Source of the DNA: Ophryocystis elektroscirrha
Lineage: Eukaryota > Apicomplexa > Conoidasida > Neogregarinorida > Ophryocystidae
Direction of reading: 5' to 3'
Length of the DNA: 64,000 bases
Assembly (NCBI GenBank): GCA_030141585.1
Contig: JAQIFP010000023.1
Coordinates: 1-64,000 of the forward strand
Each line of letters begins with the position of its first letter. Positions within the stretch are counted from its first letter, which is position 1. The notes beneath the pieces were generated by a model. The model saw nothing but the letters and a program-made list of their open reading frames with translations. It was not told where the DNA came from and made no database searches. A program made the translations under genes and the position numbers. This document shows, piece by piece, positions 1-11,487 of this stretch.

Positions 1-535
1 TTCTACAGACGCTTCTACTCAGAATTAAAAACGCTTCTATTCAAAGTGTATTGACGCCTTAATTAAACGAGTATAAGCGCTTTGACTATTAAATAAAAAA
101 AAGTTAACTTCTACAGACGCTTCTACTATAATGTATGAGCTTTTCAAACAAAGATATAACGAGTTGTTATGCACGATTTTAACAACAATCGCCAAATCCT
201 AAAAAATTTTATTCAGAAATAACAAATAAGCCCATAAACTTAAGCTATGAAGAAGAATGAAATTTTGTCAAGAGAATAAATAATCGGAAAACTTTGATTT
301 TAGCGTTTTATTAAACATTTGCAATAGGAGCTTTTAATATTGATAAATGTTTAAAAGTTGAACATGAACTATAAATGTATGTTTTTGTATGCATGATAAG
401 ATTATTAGTAATACGGATTTTATTTGCAAATTTAGTATATAGGAACCTATTTCTGCTGGCTTAATTTTTATTATTTATCATGTATTGTAAATACATTAAC
501 ATGAACAATATTTTTCAATTCATTATATTAACTTA
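1..535. other. Non-coding left flank with a short direct repeat
   Basis: No convincing coding region is visible ahead of the PIP kinase start at 536. A 19-base direct repeat beginning TTCTACAGACGC occurs at 1-19 and again at 109-127. Degenerate copies of its ACGCTTCTA core lie near 29-40 and TTGACGCC near 51-58, so the window may open inside a decayed tandem repeat or the tail of an upstream gene. The rest is AT-rich and presumably holds the promoter and 5' UTR of the kinase gene. No promoter motif can be named. Confidence 0.4.
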
Positions 536-3500
536 ATGGCTTCTATTTTCAATTGTCTTTGCCACACTAACGCTTTAGGACATGACATTAAAAACGGCGA
601 AAAACGACTGCCAAAAAAACTTCCGTATGCACTACTTAAGGACTTGGAAAATACATCCACGCTGCTACAAGCAGAAATTATCAATACTTACACCCATTTT
701 CGTCAAATAGCTCCAAGCGGCTACATGAGCTTTTCGAAGTTCCGACAAGCTCTTGGAATGCTTGGAATGATAGATGATTCTTTTTTGTTGGAAAATATGT
801 TTGCAGCTTTTGATACAGACAATAATGGTTTTGTAAGATAAAAATACTTAAAATATTTAGTTTACTAATGTAACGTAAATGTTAAAATAAATATATATTT
901 TGATAGATTATCACATGCGAAAAATTCTTATCTATTTATATGAGTTATCTATATAGTTCATTTGTTAACTCTTAAGGGTTTTATGATGTTTTCTACAAAT
1001 TAATTAATTTTATAATATTTATACTGTATTTTTATAACAATAAATATTTAAAAGGCATTCTTTTACAAATATATTATATGTTTGATCAGACATATACATG
1101 TATATAATATATAGCTTTTCTGTCACAAATTTCTCAATATTTCGGACGATCTATACCATATATATACATATATAGATAGTTTACGTTAATTTGAATTAAT
1201 GAGACATTTTACATACTCACAATATATAAATATATAAATAAATTTAATTTGTTGTATATACGCACTATTTACATTGGTACCAATCAAACTAATTTTGTTT
1301 AAAATAAAGTATCTAACTTAATAATGTAATAATAAATGAATTGTTTATTGATTATTTTGCTTTTTATATTAACTGTATTATTTTCTAATGAAATAATACC
1401 TAATATATAATAATGTAATATAATCTTCAGCTAGTAACATATTCTCGAAAAGTTTTTTGTCTTATGTCACTGAATAATTTAAAATTTAAAATTTCTCATC
1501 GAACTACATTTTTCTTATGTAATTAAAAGTATTATATAACTGAAACATTTGATGCAACATCATAATATTTTGTTTGTCTCATTTTAATTTTTCATGTAAA
1601 ATTTCAGTTAACATTCAAAGAATTTACTCGAAGCATTGGTATTATGATAAGAGGAGACATGAATGACAAATTATCTCTTTCATTTCGGATATTATGCGCC
1701 AAAAGAGACAAGAATAGTCGAGTAACAATTAAAGGAGTTTCGTCTGACAATGAGTTGTACTTAACATTAAAACAGTTTCAGCTAGCTATATATAGTTTAG
1801 ATGTTACAAAAAGACAGCTTATAGGAGACGATAATTTACAAGTCGACGATAATGCTATACTTACGGTATTTAATGAAGTCGCTACTTATATCACTAAAGA
1901 CAATTTGCCTGCTATATCACTCGACGATTTCAAAACAGCCTTGAAAACGAATGCCGCATTTTCCCGTTTATTGGGAATCAATCCAGGCGCATACGACCAT
2001 TACACAGCGCTTTCTCAAGCAGATTATTATAGATGTCTCAGGGGAGAAAATGAAAATACAAAAGCGTCTGCCTATAGGCACAGTGATTCAAAAATCAGCA
2101 ACGACATTTATTATTCAGATGACGCTGTTGTCCCAAAAAATCCAGAAAAAACTCAAGATTTCAAATGTCCAATATTATTCTCCGTTCTGCAGATGGAAAT
2201 TCACGATATTCTTTGTGAACTAGAAACTTGTAAAAATAAATTATTCAAGCTTAAAGGTATTTTGTACAAAACAACAATAGTTGGTTTACACATTTGATAA
2301 ATATTATTTCTAAAATTTGCAATGTAAAAGATTTATGTAAGTAACATTAATGATTTGGCTTATATGAGGTTTATTTATTTTTGATATGTATGCTTTGTAT
2401 TAAACTTATAATAAATTATAGTTTATAAGACTATTTCGCTCGTGCAAATATGTATTAAATTTTTTTTCAATAATTTAGAGTATATTTATCTTAAATTAAT
2501 AGATTATATTTTTAAATTCGTATATAAACATTTAAAGTCATTTTTTTATTAAACATGATTAATAATAATACTTACTAGGAGTCACTTCTGCTATGAGTAA
2601 ATCCATGAATTTTTCGCAATGGAGACTTCTGCCACATAATTTGAATAACTCCAATTTGTTCATGAAGAGTAAGGAATGATTTTGTCTTATATATTAATAG
2701 AAATCTATAACAAAGCTAGAAGTTCTTTTAACTATGATCCCAATTCAAGTGAATTCGAGTTAATATGTTACTATATAATTTTTTGTTAGCTTCTCCAACA
2801 AAAACTCCTTTACACAGTTCTTTCTGTCACAAAACAAAACCTCCCAGCTCCTCCCCCGAACTTGAGTCTGTTTTTGAACGAAATCCAAAACAAAAAAACA
2901 AAGTAATGATTTAAATGTGCTATTTATATAATTTTGTTAACTTTGATGACTTGTACTCTGTATTTCAATATTATTTAACTAGTAATTTATATTTGTGAAT
3001 GATATTATAGATAGTTTGTAATAAATTAACGGTATGTCCGATATTGATAAGCAAGTTTAAATATTTTTATAATTTCATTGAATCAGTATACTTCAGTTAC
3101 ATATTGGCAAATTTAGGTAAAAGGTTTCCTTATAGGATACTCTACATTGGAGACTAAATCTGGAGCTGATTTTTCAGAGCTTGCGATACTTTCCAACATC
3201 GAAACCAGACTTACACGACTTCAAAATTTAGTTAATGATGCTCAGAAGTACGGGTTTTTAATAAAAAACTTTTGTAGCTTAACTCGAAAAAGTAAAAGCG
3301 TGGGTGAAAACACAATAGCACCTCGAAGAATGTACATGAATCGACCAAATATAAATAATATTCGTTTTGGAAGACGTTCAGTTTCACTTATGTCTCGAAA
3401 AAAAAATTTGCTATGGGGTAGCAATAAAGGTTTAACAGTTCATTTTGGGCATCCGTCTTGGAATACTGTATTGAACATAATGGTTGGTATCAGAATAGCA

Positions 3501-5482
3501 GCAGGAAGAATGGCAAATGAACCAAAGCGTAATATTGAGCCTTATGACTTTATCATGAAAGAAAAGATTAGTATTCTTCCGAGGTCATCCATAAATTCTA
3601 AAATTAATCCTCCATCAAAAATGGTCGCTGTTCGGTTCATAGACTTCGCACCTATGGTTTTTTATAAACTCAGGGAGGCTTTTGGAGTTACTTTGCCTGC
3701 TTATTTACAATCTGTTGGACCCGAACAGCTGGTTGGCAATATGGCTCTGGGAAATCTCGCTTCTTTATCTGAATTATGCAGTCACGGAAAAAGTGGATCC
3801 TTTTTTTATTATACTGCTGATGGACGCTTTCTCATTAAAACGGTTAGTATATATTAAACAAAAAAAAAATTGCTTTAAAATTACTAATACAAGTATAATT
3901 GAATTTAACCCCACTATAATAAACTTACTTTACTACATTGTGTGCATATAGTAACATATGTATTGTAATATAGTACACTGGTGCATCATATGCTTCAATT
4001 TCATTTAATTTCTCGATAAATTAAATATTGCATGAATGTTATTTGTAATATAAAGTACTAGTCATTTCTTCATTTAAATTTTACAAAAACTTATAAGAAA
4101 TAACGAAGCTAATAATTTGATAAGAAACGTAAAAACAAAAATCAATAATAAAAAAACGAATGATAAAATTTACTGAAGATGTTTCTCTAAAAAATCTTAG
4201 CAAAAATTAAACTAAATTTTAACTATTTAAATATTGTAATAGCATTTGAAAATAATTCAATTTTAGCAACATAATTTTGAAAATCAATTTGTTGAACTAG
4301 GTTTAACATAGCTTTCATTTCAAAACGTATTATTGTAGATAAATCAATCATCTGCAAATTTTTTTCGACGTATTCTAAAAGATTATTATTATCACATGAT
4401 AGAGAACCCTTACACGTTGTTAACGAGGTGCGAAAAACCAATAAAAAACGCGAAATAGGTTCTACGGTCTGCACGCTATGCGAATAAAAAAAAAATATAA
4501 CAATACTGGCGCAAAGTTGTATTTTGTAATTATGGGTAACATTCTTCAAACTCCTGTGGAAATTCATCGCAGGTAATTCAACTTTTAATAATGAAGTTTT
4601 TTTACTTTTTTAGATACGACTTGAAAGGTTCATGGTTTAAGCGAACTGTCGGAGACAGTGCTCAACAAGATCCTACAATTGCAATGAAGGATTTAGATAT
4701 GATTCTCATGGAAGAACAAATAAATATTGGGGAATCAAAGAAAAACGAGTTAATGACGATCATTCGCAATGACGCTAGCTTTTTCTGCAGACACAAAATA
4801 ATAGATTATTCTCTTATAGTCGGGATTCACAACAAAATGAATGATATAGGTAAATTTTCTTGAATTACATGTTTTTGACAGATTACGACTATGAAGACAT
4901 ATTAATTTCTTTAACGCCTTATCCCGCACAAAAGGTATATTTTTTTTTTTCCTTTTATTTTTTAGAGAGATATTAAAGGTATCACTAGTGCCAAGAATAC
5001 ATGCATATACTATTTTGGAATTGTTGATTTTTTTACGTCTTATTCTTTGAAAAAACAATTAGAAAAAAGCCTTCGACTTGTTTCTGGTGCTGACGTTAAG
5101 GGTATTTCTAGTGTAAATCCCAACTTCTACGCTGGTAATTGAATATTCATCTGTTCATACTTTATTAAAACTCATTATGCAAAATATGTATCAATATAAT
5201 TCAATATAAATGATATATTTTATTCAATATATTCAATTTATAGAGCTGTATTCTAGCTTGCATAAAAATATATTAATTTTTATTTCAATGAGGTATTGTC
5301 TATGTAAAATTCTCATATATACAGTTTAGTGTACAATCAAATTGCATTAAATAAAAAAAAATTATATTTATGTATAAAAATTGCTTATACAAATTATACT
5401 TATAATTTATATGATGACAATGTTATATTGTATCTCTATTTCAGCTCGTTTTGTGGATTTCCTAGATAGCCGAATAACTTAA
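536..5482 (+). CDS. EF-hand phosphatidylinositol phosphate kinase (PIP5K/PIPK family)
   Basis: Phosphorylates phosphatidylinositol phosphate to PIP2 at membranes. My model has nine exons: 536-832, 1608-2256, 3136-3842, 4339-4427, 4459-4572, 4614-4849, 4882-4934, 4966-5134 and 5445-5482. All phases close to 783 residues. The N-terminal third is EF-hand-like; a complete EF loop (residues 93-104, DTDNNGF joined to LTFKE) is created by the exon 1/2 splice, and a weaker loop follows. The PIPK catalytic domain starts near residue 350, with TRFYGLHAMRIK near 580, the G-loop-like DLKGSWFKRT near 620, IDYSLIVGIH near 680 and the family C-terminal signature NPNFYAARFVDF near 760. EF-hand plus PIPK is the architecture of apicomplexan PIP5K, so calcium control is inferred. 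Four introns are only 31-41 nt. The stop codon lies 2 bp from the stop of the convergent gene. Intron 2 (2257-3135) contains a C-rich pocket. Confidence 0.93.
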
Positions 5483-5484
5483 AG

Positions 5485-8400
5485 TCACTCAGTCTCTGAA
5501 ATTCTTTTAAATGTATTTTTGGGAGTAGCCTTATTGTATGTTATCCATCCTCCTGTGGAGTAATCTGTATATTCTTCTTCAATAGGTTTTTTATAATCGT
5601 TATGGTGAAACCAATATGCCGGGCGAGTTTTATTTTTTGGAACAGTTTCTCTTTTGATTTGTAGGAAGTTTCTTTCACTTGAAATTGGTTCTTGTACCTG
5701 TTGTGTTTTTTGCATAGACTCTGTCAATTGTGCGAAAGGTCTTATAAGCAGCTCGACATCTAAAAGTAAATAATGAAAAAAGTGATTCCTTGAAATATTT
5801 TCATACCATTTTTATATGCTTCTATATGCTGAGCTTCAATAGCGTGCTTATTTTGTTGAAATAATTGCAATCTTCGTATACATTTTTTTCTGTTAAATGT
5901 GTTTATAATGTATAATTTTTTTTTGACTAATATATAAATTTATTATACCTTAAGTATAGCAAGTGTTTATACGTTTCAGATTCACTAAAAGCCAAAAGTT
6001 CTTCACGACCTTTCAAACTTTTCACACAATAGTTAACAGCTGCTCTAATATCCGCTATTATTGCTCTTTCTTCTAAATTCAATAATTCCAGTTCTTGCTT
6101 ATTTTTTTCTTGTTCCATAAAAAGCGTTTCATTCAACTATCTTTAATTAAAACTTTAATCTTTACATTTTTTAAATATGCTTCTGCTTTATCTTGGCGTC
6201 CTTTGATAGAGTCTATGGAATCAATTTTTAATGAAATAGGTAAATAATTCAATTGGCGGGTCTTCACAGTATTATAAACATCCTTTATATTTTTCGTAAG
6301 CTATAAATTCAGATTTAAATAAACATCAATCACATCAGTAATCCAATCGACATAATCCCTTTTCTCTTGTTCTACTTTTTCTTTCTGAGAAATAAAAAAA
6401 AATTTAAACTTGGTGCACATATGCAATCTACAACTTAATATAACTTCTGTCATTACAACTTAAAACTGATAAGTAATAAAAAATAAGGTGTCTTAATGTT
6501 GTGCATATACATTTATTGTTATGAATTGTTGTATATACAAATTTGAAGACATCATAATTTTTTTTTTATTTTGAATTAATAATCGCACTCATATTCGCTC
6601 AAAACAATGATGCATTTACAATAGTTATAAAATAGTATTATATAAACAGTAAAACTTTTTTTTTCTAAAGATATTCTTAGATCATACGCGTTTTCCTTTA
6701 AGTTGCTTATGTATAAATATGTACATGTATGCATTAATATAATGTTACAATCAGCGGAATCATTTTATAAATCCACAGTCGTGAATTTCAACTTATTCGC
6801 AAATGTACCTAGTTCATAAAACTTTGCTTTCTTATCCTTATGAAAACTACACTAAAGCCTTACCAATATGGAGTTTTTAGTCATATTTTGGATAATTGTA
6901 TCGTAATTATATGCATCCAGATTTTCCTGAAGCTACCTAATATGAGTCATCCTTACATAAATCATTTTTAGAGATGCATATATATTTAGAAGTTCCTCAG
7001 AATAATCTTTATCAAACTTTTATATGTATACTACTATACCCCTCAGCTGCTTTTCAAATGCATAAAACTATAAATATATACAATTATTTTAAGTTTACTG
7101 TTATGTCTTTGCAATCAGTTTGTATTTTTTGGTGATTTATCAATGTCGAACATAACGGGACAATCTAAAGCTAATGTCTTTCCTCTTCAAGCTTACAGGG
7201 AACTTTATGTCATATATGTTGCAAAAGTCCAATTTTTCTTGTCCTGTGCAAATTTTATCAGATATATTTCTTCGCAAACTCGTATTTTATCTATTTTAAT
7301 TTTTTGATATATAAGTATAATTGAATAGTTTAGTTTAATTAAATAGCTTATTTTTAAATTACATATATTAAATTTATGCTTTATAAAAATTCATTTTATT
7401 GGTTTTTGAATAATATCGGTTAATCTAATTATCATATTCATGAATATTTATAAGAAAAAAGTCTGTTAATGGATTACATTTCAATAAGACAACTAGGTCA
7501 ATTTACTCTAATAACAATTAAATGCAGTATACGTAAAGCATTATGGTATACTATTCATGAAAGCAAATGTGATAAATTAATATGAATCTAATTAAGATTT
7601 AGTAAAACAAGTACCTTTTATGGGTTCTGGCACATTAAATTTGAAAGGAGAGTTTTTGATGGGCAAAACATTGACAAAAACTTTTGTACAAAAATAAAAT
7701 GAAAACGTTATGTGAAAGAACGACAAAATGAAATCACATATATAAAATTATTAAAAATAAATCCTTATCATGGCTATAATATAAATTAATTACAGCTAAA
7801 TCAATGGTGCAGGTTTTATACAGTAGTTACGCGTTAAATAAATTGTAATATACGTTTTTCAAACTAAAATTCTATAAAACTATATATCCAATTACAATTC
7901 TTAATACGTATTTAGAATTTCATAGATATGGCTTACTAGATAGACCGTTTATGCATTTTGTTTGTAAGACAGTAACGCCAACAGAAAACTGATATATAGT
8001 TGATTTTATAAAATTACAGTTCCGTCTTCATTATTTTTCAAATTAGTAACAGACAAAGACCCCGTTATAGAATAAGTAACCTGATCTTCTTTACTAAAAT
8101 CGAAATTTAATTAAAGTTTTTAAGTGTATATGACATAATATAAGTATAAATATGTAATATATGCTTTATTTGTCATATGATAATGTTCTTATTCTATTAT
8201 TTTTCAGAAAAACTCATATTAACCTATAAAAAATAGCATCTTATAAATTAATTTTATGGATTCTTATGTGTGTAATGTTTTTTAACAAATATATATATAT
8301 ATATGTATATCAACTTACACAGTCAATAAAATCAAACAAATACAATACTTGTAAATTATTTTGCTAAAATGTTAATAAGTATGATTCTGTATTAAAAACA

Positions 8401-9767
8401 ATATTTCACATGTGTAGTTATATAACAGTATAAACGTCGTTATACTCCTTACAGCAAATAAAGTTATTTAAGCGACATATGTCAACGTTTAGGACTTACC
8501 AATTTGTTGTGTTTTCATAACGATCTTTAAGTGTTATTACAAGTTCTTCATACTCATCAGATTTTAAAGTTATTGTATTAGTTTTTTGAAAATTTTCTAA
8601 ATAACAAAATGGGCCGTATGCTTCAGCTGGTTCCACTTTTATGAGTTTGGAATCATCTGAGTGGAATTAAAAAATTTGAACAGAACTTTTTATTGCATCA
8701 AAATAGGAGTTCACTCATAATTTGTTCTTGTAAAATAAAGAAGTTGTAAATTAGATATCTCATAATTGTTTAACCATATTAAGTATATATCATGCAATTT
8801 AAAATCTATTTATAAAATGAACATATTATATAAGCTCAAATAATTTATCAATTCTCATCTATCTGTGTATGATATACACATCCCAAATTCGTGACAATAT
8901 ATATAGAATATTCTTATATATGTTTTAATTACTATACAAATGTAAAATAAATTTATTTCTCTAATATTGTATGCGTTTATTGACAAATTGTTATTGTAAG
9001 TGGGTTTACTGGGGTCTTAAAATTGTAAAATTGACAATGAGTATATATATATATATATTTATACAGAAATTATAACGTATTTTTTTATACCTATAACTAA
9101 ACCTTTAGTGCGAATATCTTTTATGGACTCAGGTGTTTCTTCTTGTGGATAGCTGTATATATCAAGTTCGTATATTTCTGCTTTTGTGAATTGAAGCGTC
9201 ATCTATATTGTTGATCGTTGATATTTACATACCATAGCTTCACAATTGTCATTAATTGAAAATACATCATAGAAAGGAGTTGAATTTTTTGAGGTATCTG
9301 TCTGTATAGTATTTACCACCACGTAAAAATTTTCTTTCAATAATTCTCTAGAAGGTATTTTTCTTTTGATGTCCTTGCAGTATATCGTTATCTATAATAT
9401 TGTTGTTATTGTACATAACGGTACATAATAATTACTTCCTGCTATTAATGTGTTGTCTATAGAGTTGTATTTGACTATGAACCGCCATTCTGGGATATAA
9501 CCAAAAGATTGGACGTCATGATCAGGGAATTCCAATCTGCTTTCTATATCCTTATATATATTCTAATATATTTTGAACAGATATAACAGATTATTTACGT
9601 CTGTGATGAAGCTTTGTGCGACATCCATTGTAGTATTATGTTTGATAGCATCTAAAAAACAAAGAAGTTCATTTACACAATTTTACAAAAAATGTAGATA
9701 GATATTTATAACATAACATACTCTTTTCATCTATTTCATCTAAATTTTCCTGAGAAATGTAACTCAT
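5485..9767 (-). CDS. Filamin-repeat-like, coiled-coil protein (function unknown)
   Basis: A spliced gene of many small exons on the minus strand, starting at ATG 9767 and ending TGA 5485-5487. The middle (about 8650 down to 7612) reads like an immunoglobulin-type filamin repeat: KVEPAEAYG at the start, NNEDGT in the centre and a closing KNSPFKFNV, matching the filamin DGTY...SPF pattern. The first part (9600-9120) is beta-rich, with a YCKDIKRKIPSRELL stretch. The last third (6400-5485) is helical and charged, for example KEKVEQEKRDYVDWITD and EKNKQELELLNLEERA, ending in a Trp/Tyr-rich tail. Introns of 29-33 nt recur (9209-9238 and 6929-6958, for example). A cytoskeletal or ciliary linker role is a guess from the filamin-like fold. 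The 7680-8010 and 6500-6850 exon boundaries are tentative. Confidence 0.6.
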
Positions 9768-11487
9768 ATTTAATGTCTATTTATGAGTGAGCAAATGATT
9801 AATACATTGTTAAGCTTTCTTTCAAAATAAGATAACTCTGCATCTTTTGGTTTATATAGCAATTTTCGGTATCTAGCGAATTTGAGACTATAAAATACAT
9901 TTTACCCCTCAATTTTCTTGTTGCCTCTAAATTCCCACATGGTTCTATCTTATTTTAGTATCATATAATTTGTACAATATAATAATTTAATTTTAATTTA
10001 TAAGATCCATCGTTTATTTATTTTACAGATATTATAACTAAATAATATAAATTCTTTATATTGAAACTTCTGCCAGAAAATCAAGTAACTTAAGCTGAAG
10101 CGATTTATCACTAAATTGATTTGAACAGAAGTCAAATGCTCAAAAAACCTGCGTTTCTTTACATAAAATTGTTTTGAACCAACAGATGTCCTTGGTTTAC
10201 GCAAGATATATAAAAATACTGTTTTTCATATAAAACGAGCTATGATCGATCTAGCAAATATAACAGACAATATTCAGCCAGATAAATTAAAATCATAATT
10301 ATTAATTCAAATTCTACATTCTTGAAAGCATAATTACGTGATTATAATAAATCTAGCAAAACAAGCATAATACATGGACTTTAAAACGCGACACAAAGAT
10401 ACAACATACATTCTAGGAATAATATTTCTTTATAATTTTTGTGAATAGTTTAATGGTAGAAGGTAATAACAATTAATGATCGGTTTAAGAAATGAAGTAA
10501 ATTATGAAAAGTTATCTTGAAATCGTAAAATCACTTCAAGTTAATCGTAAATCTTTGAAAAATGTTAAAGGTAAGGAAAATAGAAAAATAAAACAAATTT
10601 ACATCTATTTTTACAAGATTACAAAAATAGTTACTAGCTCGAAAATATGTAGATTTAATTAAATTAAAATATAACGTTCCACTATATAAATCCACAGTTC
10701 CTAAATACTCATGATTTTTACAAAGTTAATAAATTATTCTTATTAACTCAGGGTAAATTGATCTAATTACAGTTAAGTGTTATGTTAAATATATTTTTAC
10801 GCGGGGACAATAAAGTATATTATTTTAATGTGTTTTAATCAAACACGCACAAACTATACTATAAATTCTGAACAAGACGTTAGTTATTTGCTTCAAAATT
10901 GCTGTACATTGTATGATACGTCTAATTTTATGTGGCTAAACACAGCTCAGTTCAATTTTAATTTGAAAGATGCTTAAGCACTCCCATTTAAATGATATGA
11001 TTACTTAAATTAGCTGAAAGTGAAGGTTATGTAGTAAAATACATAAACTAGGTCATTTAATAATATATTATTAACTGTATATCTACTTTTCAAGTTACTT
11101 TCATATTAATTTAAATTAGCCTATGAGAAAGTGATCAAATTTATTTAGTATTTGTTTAATTGAAATAAGTAAAGTCAAATTATTATATGTATAATTAAGC
11201 CAGTTAATTACGCAACCAAATAATTATTGTCGCTCCAAAATAACTTATTTAATTGATTTAATTTTTTTTGATAATTAAACTTTACGAAATAGAAATATAA
11301 AGTTATGTATTAGCAAATATAAACGTTTTTATAATTCTGCATATATAACGTAATTAATTTAAAAAATTTTTTGTTGTCGCAAATTCATTAAAAAAAAAAT
11401 TATGAATAATGTATTACGCCTGAGAGAGTAAAATATTATTAAATTTTTTTAGATACTAAAAAATTAAAGAAAAATTTGGGAATTAAA
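9768..11487. promoter_or_regulatory. Divergent 1.7-kb gap between filamin-like gene and cyclin
   Basis: AT-rich spacer between two divergent genes, presumably holding both promoters. A short open stretch on the minus strand (9998-10204, 68 codons, only a non-ATG start) is locally richer in C/G than its surroundings but matches no family I know and has splice-like signals inside it. It may be an untranslated exon, an RNA gene or chance. A possible acceptor (poly-T then TAG at 11450-11452) sits just before the cyclin ATG, and the reading frame stays open back to it, so the cyclin may have an upstream exon here. Confidence 0.4.

Noticed and set aside
4223..4567. 114-codon minus-strand open frame over PIP kinase exons
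   Set aside because: The plus strand here encodes the conserved NPYTLLTRFYGLHAMRIK segment of the kinase after removal of a 31-nt intron; the antisense frame is a shadow.
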